DNA from: Pteria penguin
Taxonomy: Eukaryota; Mollusca; Bivalvia; Pterioida; Pteriidae
Assembly: GCA_035048485.1 (NCBI GenBank)
Contig: CM068590.1
Location: 930,001 to 994,000, forward strand
Reading direction: 5' to 3'
DNA length: 64,000 nt
The notes under the pieces were generated by a model. The model worked only from the letters and a program-made list of their open reading frames with translations. It was not told where the DNA came from and made no database searches. Below, piece after piece: positions 26,001-41,000 of this stretch (positions within the stretch are counted from its first letter, which is position 1; the number at the start of each line of letters is the position of its first letter). Both the position numbers and the translations under genes were made by a program.

Positions 26001-29000
26001 CAAACCTGAGGGAAGGGATCCTACCCGACATATTGAGGGGTCTAGGACATAAAAGCCTGAGGGAAGGGATCTTACATGTCATATTGAGATGTCTAGGACA
26101 TAAAAGCCTGAGGGAAGGGATCTTACCTGTCATATTGAAGGGTTTAGGAGATGAATGCTTATGGGAAGGGATCTTACCTGTCATATTGAGGGGTCTTGGA
26201 GGTGAATGCTTCAGAGAATCTATTAATTTCGGTCGACATTTCTTGGAGGGTGGTTCCATGGAGTCATCGAGGTGATTGGATGATGAATTATCTTTCCCAT
26301 CCTCTAAGCTGCTGTAAAACAAAGCCTACAATCAACTTCTGATCTTCTGTAGAAATCATCCAATTCACGCAAAAGACTCAGAAATCAACATCAACAATTT
26401 CTCGCGTTGCTCTGTCTATGTAATTTTAAGACAAACATGCTGAATTTGCCTAGACATCTATTAAAAGCAACAAGATTTTGTGATCCACCACTGATCTCAT
26501 CTGGAACATTTTAATCTTGCTATTAACCATGAAGGTGGCATCGAGAATATCAATGGTTTGGCTTTTAACCCTGAGAGTGGCATCAACTATACCAGGGTTG
26601 TTATAAATGAGCCCATATTGTTTTGGGTATACCAGGGTTGTTATAAATGAGCCCATATTGTTTTGGGTATACCAGGGTTGTTATAAATGAGCCCATATTG
26701 TTTTGGGTATACCAGGGTTGTTATAAATGAGCCCATATTGTTTGGGGTATACCAGGGTTGTTATAAATGAGCCCATATTGTTTTGGGTATACCAGGGTTG
26801 TTATAAATGAGCCCATATTGTTTTGGGTATACCAGGGTTGTTATAAATGAGCCCATATTGTTTTGGGTATACCAGGGTTGTTATAAATGAGCCCATATTG
26901 TTTTGGGTATACCAGGGTTGTTATAAATGAGCCCATATTGTTTGGGGTATACCAGGGTTGTTATAAATGAGCCCATATTGTTTGGGGTATACCAGGGTTG
27001 TTATAAATGAGCCCATATTGTTTGGGGTATACCAGGGTGTTATAAATGAGCCCATATTGTTTGGGGTATACCAGGGTGTTATAAATGAGCCCATATTGTT
27101 TGGGGTATACCAGGGTGTTATAAATGAGCCCATATTGTTTGGGGTATACCAGGGTGTTATAAATGAGCCCATATTGTTTTGGGTATACCAGGGTTGTTAT
27201 AAATGAGCCCATATTGTTTGGGGTATACCAGGGTGTTATAAATGAGCCCATATTGTTTGGGGTATACCAGGCTTGTTATAAATGAGCCCATATTGTTTGG
27301 GGTATACCAGGGTTGTTATAAATGAGCCCATATTGTTTGGGGTATACCAGGGTGTTATAAATGAGCCCATATTGTTTGGGGTATACCAGGGTGTTATAAA
27401 TGAGCCCATATTGTTTGGGGTATATCTTGTTCTGTCAAAAATATCCCTATTATAACCATGAAGTGTTATAAGTGTCATATAATGAGGTAGGCATAACCTA
27501 TATCACATGATATGACATGGTATCACAATATATGATGTGGTGTCACATGATATGACATGGGATCACATGATATGATGTGGTATCACAATATGACTCATTA
27601 TCACATGATATGACATGGCATCACATGATATGACATGGCATCACATGATATGACGTGGTACCACATGACGTGGTATCACATGACGTGGTACCACAAGATG
27701 ACGTATCACATGGTATGACGTGGTATCACATGATATGACATGGTATCACATGATATGACATGGTATCACATGACTTGGTATCACATGATATGATGTGGTA
27801 TCACATGATGCAACATGATATCACATGACTTGGTATCACATGATATGATGTGGTATCACATGATATAACATGGTATCACATGATATGACGTGGTATAACA
27901 TGATATGACATGGTATTACCTTTTGAGAGAAGATGTGCAGGAGTGAGACAGTCGGAATAATACAGAAGTCCCTCGGAATTTTAGCTGTCCAACAGCAGTC
28001 AGGAATTCTCCCAAGGGCAGCTTGTCTTTGCTGTCTGTCCCGAACACTCTGGAAAAAACACTACAACAAATACCTTAACAAGTACAGAACACATGTCACC
28101 TGAGAGCTGCTTGTATTCACAGAAAATGAATAGTATACTATCTCTCTCATTCTTTCAAACTTGAAAATTTCAGAATTTGTACTTTCCTTTTCAAATTCTG
28201 ATTTAATTACATTAAACTATATATTCCCCTTAGCTGCATCGGATACATATATAGTACAGTCAAAAGACATAAATCATAGACAGAAAATTATTCCAACAAA
28301 TAGGTGTCAATTTACCTTTGATAGTTCATACCTTGGCATAAAATTATGGCGTTTTCTTTAATTTCTTAACTGACATTTAAAACCACTGTTTTCTGTTTAA
28401 ACTTCCAAAATATCTGGATTGCTTTATTTTAATCAATATTCTTATAGACTCTTACAAAGTTACTGCGGGACTAACATTTTGGTTGGCAAAATGATAACTG
28501 TTCCGGCAATATGACGTCAGAGACATTCAGTTTTTTATGACGTCAAAATTTTTTGGGAAACGTTATCATTGGCCAATCAAAATGATAGTACCGCAGTAAC
28601 TTAGAAAGGGTCTATATCTTAATTCATGTAAAATAAATAGAACTAAAAATAACCTTATCTCACACTACCGCATGCAAGATATGTATGATAGGGTCAAAGG
28701 TCATTTAACATCTTCAACAAATCAAAGTAATAAGTATCTTAATCTTCTATTGCTACTCTAAATTTAAAATCCCTATTAAGAATTCAAAATTTAAAATGTC
28801 AGCACATACTTTGCACTTTTGATGGCATCTTCATTCACTGCATCATCATCTGTAGAGAGACCTTTGATTTGACGAATATCTTTTACCATGTTCCTACAAG
28901 ACATATACATGTGCTTACAATCATACATATCACTCCGAGTAAATCATAAATACACTCAGATTAAAAATTAATACCTGAGTGAAAACGAAAGACATCATAA

Positions 29001-32000
29001 TTAATTTCTGTAACAACATAGATTAAAAATAGATCACTAAGAAATGTTTATAGACTTAATATAATATTATGATGAATTTATAGACCTTTATATTATTTAC
29101 ATCAAGGTGTCTTAATGTTGGGGGGGGGGGGGGTGTGTTTCTTATTTTCTGTTGTTTTTGATATCATTTTCATTATTTACGTCAAAGTGTGTATATGTTG
29201 CTTGGCAACAGTTTCTGTACATGTTGCAGGTGTTTTTTTTTTATTCATTATTACTGTTACGCCACTCCAAGAATATGACACTGATATGGTGGCAGCACCT
29301 GTCTGGCGTAGTACTCCATGTACTCCGTAATACTGTCCTATGCTAATGACCCATCCAAAGCCATGGCGGATCCAGGATTTGCCAGAAGAGGGACCCACAT
29401 ACGAAAGTCAAGTATTAGCCAAAACACTCTGCCATTTTGGATGCCAGATCTGAAGTTTTAGTCATACTTGTGACAAAAAAGGAGGGGTCCTCTAAATCTG
29501 CCACTGCCAAGCAGTGAGGGATCTTTTATATGCCAATATATACCATTACAAGGGATCTAAGTTTATACTGTCTTGGAATCGAACACAGCTCCTAAGATTT
29601 GCAGTCCAGTACGATGCCACTTCACTTACCTGGACATAGTTCCATATATAAACACAAGTATAAACCTTTTCAAAAACTGTGTGCCACTTCTCAATACACG
29701 GTGAGCACTTGACACAAAACTTTATTCATTGAACAATTATCTGATACATAGAATTTATCATACACACATATGTTTTTACTTCTAATGGACTGTTTCCCAC
29801 TACTAGCATATGTCTGTCACCAAAGTAAACAAATACAACGTAGGAAAATAAACAACTCTATACCTAAGGAGTTTTTCACCATAAGAGAAACAAGAGGCCC
29901 AAGTGGGCCTATATCGCTCACCTGAGTACCTAGATGATCAGTCATGCATGAAGGAAAAATTCATTTATTTTTGCATTAATGTGACTAAGTCAACACAGAT
30001 GTGGAAAATATGTCAAATTTTATTTCAGGCTAGAATAAAAAACAACACTTTTTTGCACATCCATTCAGGTGATTTTGATATTAAGCATTTCCTTTGTCTC
30101 TGCAAGAAGTCATTCAGGGCAACAAGTTAGTCATTTTCTTTAGGTGGGGCCTTTTGTTGACTGATTTCAAGTCTGGGTCATGAACAACAATTGTTTCAAA
30201 TATTGTCCAGATCTAACTTAAAATTGCCTAATTTCATATGTTGAGTGTTGAGAAACATCTAAAAACTTATTTAGATGTGTAAAGAAATGAAAAAAAAAAT
30301 TTCTCCATATTTCAATTACCAAGTGGTATATGTACCATTGTCAGAACTGCTTTTTAGACATGGTGGCATTATCTGTTAACCAATTTGGATGAAATTTACC
30401 AAATTGATTGAGGACCTTTAGTACTTCATGTATTCCATGTTTCATTAAAATCTTTCATGTGGTATAACAGCAGACGTGAAAAATGTGATTGAATTGTTCC
30501 TACACACCCTCATTTGGAAGTCTTAAAAAATTCATAGAAAATCCAAAAATTGAGATATTGACAAAATTCTTTCAAAGTAACAATCCTTACCATAGTTATG
30601 ATCACAATAGTCCATAAGAAATTATCATTATCAATTAACTAGGAAATATGACACTTTTTTTTCTGCATTGAATCACCAAGTCCAAAGAAATGTCGAAAAA
30701 AAATTCTAAAATTTGATTTTGGAAGGGAACCAAAATGACAATACGTCTTCATTCATCCCTCTAGATCATTTCTATACATTCTGTTTGTCTCTGTATACAG
30801 CCCGTATGAAAAAGAATATTGTTAAAGGAGGGAACTCTTTTGTGACCTACTTTTGACTATGGTGGCGCCACCTGTAACGAGGTCTGGACGAAAACAACAG
30901 AATTTGAAGAGGATCATAAGTGACTTATTTCTACCAAGATTTATTAAAATCCTTCAAACAGTTTTGTAGAAAAAGTTGAAAATGTGAAAAATGGCCAATC
31001 CCCCCCCTTTTTTTTTTGGAAGTCTTAAACGTAAAATTCCTAATTTCATATGTTGAGTGTTGAGAAACATCTAAAAACTTATTTAGATATGTAAAAAAAA
31101 AAAAAATTTTTTTGACCACAGCTGGATTTGAACCGCTACTCTCCATATTTCAATTACCAAGTGGTATATGTACCATTGTGAGACCTACTTTTTAGACATG
31201 GTGGCATTATCTGTTAACCAATTTGGATGAAATTTACCAAATTGATAGAGGACTTTTAGTACTTCATGTATTCCATATTTCATTAAAATCTTTCATGTGG
31301 TTTTGTAGAAAAAGTTGAAAATGTGAAAAATGGCCAACCCCCCCCCCCCACCTTTTTTTTTTTGGAAGTCTTTAAAAATTCATAAAAAATCCAAAAATTG
31401 AGATAATGACAAAATTCTTTCACAATAATATTCCTTACCACAATTATGATCAAAATAGTCATTAAGAAATCATCGATATCAATTAACTGAAAAACATGAC
31501 ATTTTTCTTCATTGAAATGACTAAGTCCAGAAACACGTCAAAAAAGCGTAAATTTCTATTTGACAGATCTTAACCCCGAACACAATTTTTAAAAACCCAT
31601 CTTTATAGATTGTTGAAATGCAATTAGTTTCCCCATTTATGTACTGGTTCTGGAAAAGAAGATGTTTGAAGAGGGGTACCCTTTTGGGCACTTTTGGTCC
31701 CGCTCTGGATCCACCCCTGAGGGAATCTGGATCCCGAACACAATTTTAGTAGGGGACCTTGAGTACATCATTTACACAAAGTTTGATCCAAATCTGCAAT
31801 GTAGTTCCAAACAGTTTTGTAGAAAAAGTTGAAAATGTGAAAAATGGCCACCCCCCCCTTTTTTTTTTTTGGAAGTCTTAAACGTAAAATTCCTAATTTC
31901 ATATGTTGAATGTTAAGAAACATCTAAAAACTTATTTAGATGTGTAAAAAAAAAAAAAAATTTTTTTGACCACAGCTGGATTTGATCCGCTACTCTACAT

Positions 32001-35000
32001 TTTATTAATTACCAAGTATTATATGTACCATTGTGAGACCTACTTTTTAGACATGGTGGCATTATCTGTTTACCCATTTGGATGAAATTTACCAAATTGA
32101 TAGAGGACTTTTAGTACTTCATGTATTCCATGTTTCATTAAAATCTTTCATGTGGTTTCGTAGAAAAAGTTGAAAATGTGAAAAATGGCCAACCCCCCCT
32201 TTTTTTTGGAAGTCTTAAAAAATTCATAGAAAATCCAGAAATTGAGATATTGACAAAATTCTTTCAAAGTAACAATCCTTACCATAGTTATGATCACAAT
32301 AGTCCATAAGAAATCATCATTATCAATTAACTAGGAAATATGACACTTTTTTTTCTGCATTGAATCACCAAGTCCAAAGAAATGTCGAAAAAAAATTCTA
32401 AAATTTGATTTTGGAAGGGAACCAAAATGACAATACGTCTTCACTCATCCCTCTAGATCATTTCTATACATTCTGTTTGTCTCTGTATACAGCCCGTATG
32501 AAAAAGAATATTGTTAAAGGAGGGAACTCTTTTGTGACCTACTTTTGACTATGGTGGCGCCACCTGTAACGAGGTCTGGACGAAAACAACAGAATTTGAA
32601 GAGGATCATAAGTGACTTATTTCTACCAAGATTTATTAAAATCCTTCAAACAGTTTTGTAGAAAAAGTTGAAAATGTGAAAAATGGCCAATCCCCCCCCT
32701 TTTTTTTTTGGAAGTCTTAAACGTAAAATTCCTAATTTCATATGTTGAGTGTTGAGAAACATCTAAAAACTTATTTAGATATGTAAAAAAAAAAAAAAAA
32801 TTTTTTTGACCACAGCTGGATTTGAACCGCTACTCTCCATATTTCAATTACCAAGTGGTATATGTACCATTGTGAGACCTACTTTTTAGACATGGTGGCA
32901 TTATCTGTTAACCAATTTGGATGAAATTTACCAAATTGATAGAGGACTTTTAGTACTTCATGTATTCCATATTTCATTAAAATCTTTCATGTGGTTTTGT
33001 AGAAAAAGTTGAAAATGTGAAAAATGGCCAACCCCCCCCCCCTTTTTTTTTTGGAAGTCTTTAAAAATTCATAAAAAATCCAAAAATTGAGATAATGACA
33101 AAATTCTTTCACAATAATATTCCTTACCACAATTATGATCAAAATAGTCATTAAGAAATCATCGATATCAATTAACTGAAAAACATGACATTTTTCTTCA
33201 TTGAAATGACTAAGTCCAGAAACACGTCAAAAAAGCGTAAATTTCTATTTGACAGATCTTAACCCCGAACACAATTTTTAAAAACCCATCTTTATAGATT
33301 GTTGAAATGCAATTAGTTTCCCCATTTATGTACTGGTTCTGGAAAAGAAGATGTTTGAAGAGGGGTACCCTTTTGGGCACTTTTGGTCCCGCTCTGGATC
33401 CACCCCTGAGGGAATCTGGATCCCGAACAAAATTTTAGTAGGGGACCTTGAGTACATCATTTACACAAAGTTTGATCCAAATCTGCAATGTAGTTCCAAA
33501 CAGTTTTGTAGAAAAAGTTGAAAATGTGAAAAATGGCCACCCCCCCCCTTTTTTTTTTGGAAGTCTTAAACATAAAATTCCTAATTTCATATGTTGAATG
33601 TTAAGAAACATCTAAAAACTTATTTAGATGTGTAAAAAAAAAAAAAAATTTTTTTGACCACAGCTGGATTTGATCCGCTACTCTACATTTTATTAATTAC
33701 CAAGTATTATATGTACCATTGTGAGACCTACTTTTTAGACATGGTGGCATTATCTGTTTACCCATTTGGATGAAATTTACCAAATTGATAGAGGACTTTT
33801 AGTACTTCATGTATTCCATGTTTCATTAAAATCTTTCATGTGGTTTCGTAGAAAAAGTTGAAAATGTGAAAAATGGCCAACCCCCCCCTTTTTTTTGGAA
33901 GTCTTAAAAAATTCATAAAAAATCCAAAAATTGAGATAATGACAAAATTCTTTCACAATAATATTCCTTACCACAATTATGATCAAAATAGTCATTAAGA
34001 AATCATCAATATCAATTAACTGAAAAACATGACACTTTTCTTCATTGAAATGACCAAGTCCAGAAACACGTCAAAAAAAGCGTAAATTTCTATTTGACGG
34101 ATCTTAACCCCGAACACAATTTTTAATAACCCATCTTTATATATTGTTGAAATGCAATTAGTTTCCCCATTTATGTACTGGTTCTGGAGAAGAAGATGTT
34201 TGAAGAGGGGTACCCTTTTGGGCACTTTTGGTCCCACCCTGGATCCACCCCTGAGGGAATCTGGATCCCGAACACAATTTTAGTAGGGGAAGTTGAGTAC
34301 ATCATTTACACAAAGTTTGATCCAAATCTGCAATGTAGTTCCAGAGAAGAAGTCGAAAATGTGAAAAAGTTAACGACGGACGACGACGACGACGACGGAC
34401 GACGGACGACGGACGGCGCACTATGACTATAGCTCACTTGAGCCTTTGGCTCAGGTGAGCTAAAAAACATAGAAGCCCTAGATAAAATAATCGCACAGCA
34501 CAGACATGCTTTTCAACTATACAATGGGATATGGGCTATTACTATTCCCCTTTGACAATGACACAGATTGAAACAAAGGAAAGAAAACTCTGTATAGCTG
34601 GCAGTTGCACTGTGACATCCCAGTTTTTAAATATTCAGCAGGTCATTAATGTATGACATGAGAAAGACAAGTGTATCATCATCAATCGAATCCAATGTTG
34701 GACGTCGAGCAATGGGTCAATATATGTTAAACAGAAGCATATCTGGCTTACTTGAATTCTTTGAATTGTAGGTAACCATCGAGATTTTGATCATAGTAAC
34801 GAAAAATAAATCGACATCTCATTTCGGCCGGCATCCCACCATGTTGTGTAGCTGGTTCCAGAGCTGCTAAACCAAGAAGTACGTCACGAAACTGTAAAAC
34901 TCGTCTTTTGTGTATGTCGAAAGATCTGCAAACATCATGTAATGTAAAAACACTTCAGAATTTTGATATAATTGACAATACAGACAAATTTCTAATGTTC

Positions 35001-38000
35001 TCCTTATCTGTAATTCTTAAGTTATACACAGTATTCAAGTAGCAAAACTTCAAAAGTTATATGCATCATTTAAACATGAGGAAATATTCATCAACTCAGC
35101 TATTCAGGAAGTATTATAATGACCTTGAAATCCAACAAATGACATGTTCTTTAATGACCTCACAAATGCACATGTAACAATTAACGTCCTTTGGATGTCA
35201 TATGCTTGTACAAATCGTGGAAGCATGTTTCCCCTGATAAATCGTTATCACCTACACTGACCAGATGGAGACCAGTAGTCGGTAACTTATAGAAACTATC
35301 ACAAGACCAATGGGATTCTATCTAACTACCAACAACCCTACAAATTCAAAATAATCATATGAATGTAAATTTAGTTACCCAACAAGTGGTACAAATGATC
35401 TGATGTCTGCATATAAGCTACATCACAGAGAATGTCAAGGTTAAATATGGAGAAATTCAGTAACTATACAATGTAATATAAAATACAAAACTGATTGACT
35501 CTGTGTCAGAAGAGCACATTCAAGGTCCCCTGGAAATCAAGGGCCAATACAGGTGCTCAGAAAGAGCAAATCAAGGTCACAAGTGATTCTACAAAGTATT
35601 GGTACAGAAAACCCACCTGAATAATCCATCTACCGTATCAACTTTTGCCCCTTTGGCAGTGATATATTTAGTAAACACGTTTTTATTCATAAACGTCGAG
35701 GGAAGACAATGTTCCATAAAGTCACAGTACAGCAGCTCTTGTTCTGCAAAGTAAATTTTACCTTAGCAGCAGTTTACATTGCATTACTTCTAACAAATTT
35801 TTATAAATGTCAAAATATTTCATAATACCATTCCACAGACTATATTTCATTTCTTTTACATTAAAATCTTGAATTTAAATTGTTAATCTTTAAATTTTTA
35901 TATTAACAACTTTGTAAAAGAAGTGTATGACCCCTTTGAAAGGGTCTCAAATGAAAAAAGACTGTGATAAATCATTATTTGTAGAATTTATTAAATTCAT
36001 TTAAAATCAATGACTTTGTAATGAAAAGTTATGATCCCTTTTTTAGGATCTAAAAAAAAAAAATAAGTCAAGTGAGGGTGTTTTTCTGTCAACATGATAC
36101 AAATAAAATTCTATCAGATCATCTAATACAAGGGGATATCAACATGCCACCAAAAAAAAAAAAACCGTGAAATCTTCTCAGAAACATTTGTAATTTGATT
36201 TGCACTACTTTAAATTAATAGCTGAATTTTTATTATTTGTCCATGGTCACGTTTTATCTATAAATAACCAACAAGTTCGAAATTATTAATGAAAATTTTG
36301 GTAATACATGTAGTCAATTCATAACTCATTGTCTTGGTTTCACAATTACTTTTTATCTCAATATTTTTGTTTTTTCATGAAAAATTTTACTATAGAGCAA
36401 TCAAATAACTGGCGGCAATAAAGCTTGATTTCACTATTGTACAGAAAAGCTTTCCTCACCCTTCCTTCCAAACTTGGCAGACTTGACAACGCTCATCTCC
36501 TGAGCACTTAACTTGGACGAGTCCACTTTATCAACATTGAAAAAATCTCCACTGATCTCCTCTATACAGGACGGCCAATCTACAAAGTTAACAACGATAA
36601 AATGTGAAAAATGTGAAAAATGTAAAGGTTTGTACAATAGTATTTGTTTGCATATAAAACTACTGGGTAAGTGTCAAACATTGTAGGTACGATGCTGGGA
36701 AAGGCAATGCCATCAAAAGCGATAATGAGAATGAACATTTATGGAGTCCCTGGAGAGTAGCCACTTTATAGTTTATAGACTCAATGAAATTTGGTTTGCA
36801 GTACCATTAGCTCATGGATCACTTTGGGTAAAGTGAATTAAAATCCACCGATAAATATGAATGGAGAAGTGATGACAAATAAAGTTTATACTTGCTTTCT
36901 GCGGTGATAAAATGGTTGACTAAAACAATGCAGATAAAAATCACGATAAAAAAAAGTGAAAAATATAAAGATTTCTACTTCAGTATTTTTTTGCATATAA
37001 AACTACTGGATAAGAGTCAAACACAGTAGGTACAATGCAGGGAAAGGCAACGCCATCGATAGCGATAATGAGAATGAACATTTATGGAGTCCCTGGCGAG
37101 TAGCCACTTTATAGTTTATAGCCTCAATGAAGTTTGGTTTGCAGTACCATTAGCTCATGGATCACTTTGGGTAAAGTGAATTAAAATCCACCGATAAATA
37201 TGAATGGAGAAGTGATGGCAAATAAAGTTTATACTTGCTTTCTGTGGTGATAAAATGGTTGACAAAAACAATGCGGATACAAATAACGAAAAAAAAAGTG
37301 AAAAATATAAAGATTTCTATTTCAGTATTTGTTTGCATATAAAACTACTGGGTAAGTGTCAAACACAGTAGGTACAATGCTGGGAAAGGCAACGCCATCG
37401 ATAGCGATAATGAGAATGAACATTTATGGAGTCCCTGGTGAGTGGCCACATTACAGCTAGGGAATGGACCTTAATGTAGCCCCTGATGAGCGGCCTCAAT
37501 GAAGTTTGGCTTGCAGTACCATCAGCTCACGGATCACTTTGGGTAAAGTGAATTAAAATCCACAGATAAATATGAATGGAGAAGTGATCGAGAATAAAGT
37601 TTATACTTGCTTTCTGTGTTGATAAAATGGTTGACAAAAACAATGCAGATACAAATAACAATGCATAAAGACAGAAAACAAATATCCAGCGCGGCGGCCT
37701 ACAATGTTAATACAGTACAGTCTAGGTGTTTTGTAATTTTTCCACCTACCACAGTGGGCCATATCCGGGTGTATTTTCAAGAATTACACAATACAAAGTG
37801 TAATCAACATAGGTATAAATAAACACAAGTGAATTTCCTCCTGGGTTCCCACTGTGACTTTGGACCTTAATGTAGCCCCTGATGAGCGGCCTCAATGAAG
37901 TTTGGCTTGCAGTACCATCAGCTCACGGATCACTTTGGGTAAAGTGAATTAAAATCCACAGATAAATATGAATGGAGAAGTGATCGAGAATAAAGTTTAT

Positions 38001-41000
38001 ACTTGCTTTCTGTGTTGATAAAATGGTTGACAAAAACAATGCAGATACAAATAACAATGCATAAAGACAGAAAACAAATATCCAGCGCGGCGGCCTACAA
38101 TGTTAATACAGTACAGTCTAGGTGTTTTGTAATTTTTCCACCTACCACAGTGGGCCATATCCGGGTGTATTTTCAAGAATTACACAATACAAAGTGTAAT
38201 CAACATAGGTATAAATAAACACAAGTGAATTTCCTCCTGGGTTCCCACTGTGACTTTGAGTGTTTATCCCACTGTGTTTTGTGCAGTTTCTGCAAAACAC
38301 CTAGACTGTAACTCTTCACCCCATGCTACACTTACCATCAGACACTTGCTTGGCCAGGGAGATAGGTTCAAGTCCTAGTAACGGTATTTGATTCTGTTGT
38401 TCCATGTCTTCTACACACAGCCAAACTGATTCCTCCAAACACTGAAATAAAATCCACAGTTAGTTTGTACATGTATTACGCAATCAGATTTCAACATCAC
38501 CTGTACAGGAATGCAACTTACAAACATTCAACAAGGAAATCAGTAAAATTGATGGATGCTTCCCGAACTGTATCAAACCAATGGATGCTCCCTGACCTAT
38601 ATCAAACCAATGGAGGGGCAGGCTTGGTGTAGTGGTTAAGCGCTTGGCTTGCAGCGCCGACGATCCGGATTCGATTCCCTGGTTGCGCCACTATGTTTAA
38701 GAGGTTGATAACCTCCTGCTTCCATGTCGCGATATAAATGAAATATTGTTGAAAGCGACATAAAACACCAATCAACCAACCAACCAACCATCAAACCAAT
38801 GGATGTTCCCTGAACTGAATCAAACCAATGGATGTTCCCTGACCTGTATCAAACCAATGGATGCTCCCTGAACTAAATCAAACCAATGAATGCTGCCTGA
38901 ACTGTATCAAACCAATGGATGCTGCCTGAACTGTATCAAACCAACGGATGCTCCCTGAACTGTATCAAACCAATGGATGCTGCCTGAACTGTATCAAACC
39001 AACGGATGCTCCCTGAACTGTATCAAACCAATGGATGCTATCTGAACTGTATCAAACCAATGAATGTTCCATGAACTGAATCAAACCAATGGATGCTGCC
39101 TGAACTGAATCAAACCAATGGATGCTATCTGAACTGAATTAAACCAATGGATGCTGCCTGAACTGTTGGTTGGTTGGTTGATTGGTGTTTTACGTCGCTT
39201 TCAACAATTTTTCAGTTATATCGCGACATGGAAGCAGGAGGTAACCAACCTCTTAAACATAGTGGCGCAACCCGGGAATCGAACCCGGATCGTCGGCGCC
39301 GCAAGCCAAGCGCTTAACCACTACACCAAGCCTGCCCCTGCTGCCTGAACTGTATCAAACCAATGGATGTTCCCTGAACTGAATTAAACCAATGGATGCT
39401 CCCTGACCTGTATCAAACCAATGGATGCTCCCTGAACTGTATCAAACCAATGGATGCTGCCTGAACTGTATCAAACCAATGGATGTTCCCTGAACTGAAT
39501 CAAACCAATGGATGCTGCCTGAACTGTATCAAACCAATGGATGTTCCCTGAACTGAATCAAACCAATGGATGCTGCCTGAACTGTATCAAACCAATGGAT
39601 GCTATCTGAACTGTAGCAAACCAATGAATGTTCCCTGAACTGAATCAAACCAATGGATGATGCCTGAACTGTATCAAACCAATGGATGCTATCTGAACTG
39701 TATCAAACCAATGGATGCTATCTGAACTGAATCAAACCAATGGATGCTGCCTGAACTGTATCAAACCAATGGATGCTGCCTGAACTGTATCAAACCAATG
39801 GATGCTGCCTGAACTGTATCAAACCAATCGATGCTCCCTGAACTGTATCAAACCAATGGATGCTATCTGAACTGTATCAAACCAATGGATGCTATCTGAA
39901 CTGAATCAAACCAATGGATGCTATCTGAACTGTATCAAACCAATGGATGCTGCCTGAACTGTATCAAACCAATGGATGCTGCCTGAACTGTATCAAACCA
40001 ATGGATGCTGCCTGACCTGTATCAAACCAATGGATGTTCCCTGAACTGAATCAAACCAATGGATACTATCTGAACTGTATCAAACCAATGGATGCTCCCT
40101 AAACAAGAAACCTTTTCTGCTCTGAAATTTATCGGAAAGCGAAAAAGATTTGGGCTGCATACATCCTTAATCAAAGATATGAACTGATGCTGATGAAAAA
40201 CATGAAAAATACAACACCTGAACATTTATCTTATCTTTTCCAAAAGTCACAAAAGCCACATCCCTTAGTGCCCACTCAGATGGGAAATCATACAGGGCAG
40301 GGGTAAAGAGTGCAAAAGATTTGGTTCAATCATGTCACTAAATGAGAAAAAGAAATACAAAAACATTAGAAATATTATTACAACTCTTTAACAACTGCCT
40401 TATCAGTTCCTTATGTCACATCAGGGACGTATATATCTATATATACTTCCCTGGTCACATAGGTTGCATGCCTGTGGACCAAAATAACTGAGAAATCTTA
40501 TCAAAAGTTGTAATAAAGGGATTACTCGGTACTTTAAGAAAATAAAAGAATAATGTGAAAAGTATTTGAAAACGATTGAAAATTCATGATTTTAACATCT
40601 GCCTTATCATTTTGTGTGTGGACGCACGCATGGATGCAAACGCCAATGGGTATAGCAGTAGCTCTCCTATTCTTCTGTGCATGAAGGCAAAAAAACTCTG
40701 ACCCTCAACTGGTTCTATGCCAGGTATTTTTCAGCAATATAAGAGCTGAACTGCTATTCATACTCTCATATTTTAAACTGATTCCTTATTATTTTACATT
40801 ACTCCAAGTGTATTTTACATATATGCTGACAGCATCTGCTTGAAGCATTGCATAGGACTTTATACCTTTGCCTTATAACGGACCCCATTTGAAGAAAAAA
40901 AAAAACACTGAAAGCAAACCTAAAAATCAGGAAAAATATGGAAACTAAATATTTTTTCTCCATGTGCTACTACCACAGACACACTGGCCTGTATTTGTTC

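Larger units (their letters stand above)
38553..40110. repeat. 29-bp minisatellite, about 41 copies, with two SINE insertions
   Basis: Unit TCAAACCAATGGATGCTGCC-TGAACTGTA. Interrupted at 38614-38791 and 39166-39338 by SINE-B copies in opposite orientations. In intron 2, about 110 bp from exon 3; the unit holds no exon sequence. Confidence 0.95.

Noticed and set aside
40220..40345. Candidate minus-strand exon with a strong acceptor (TTTTTCTCATTTAG)
   Set aside because: In the required phase 0 the first codon is TGA; exons 2 and 3 join in phase without it.
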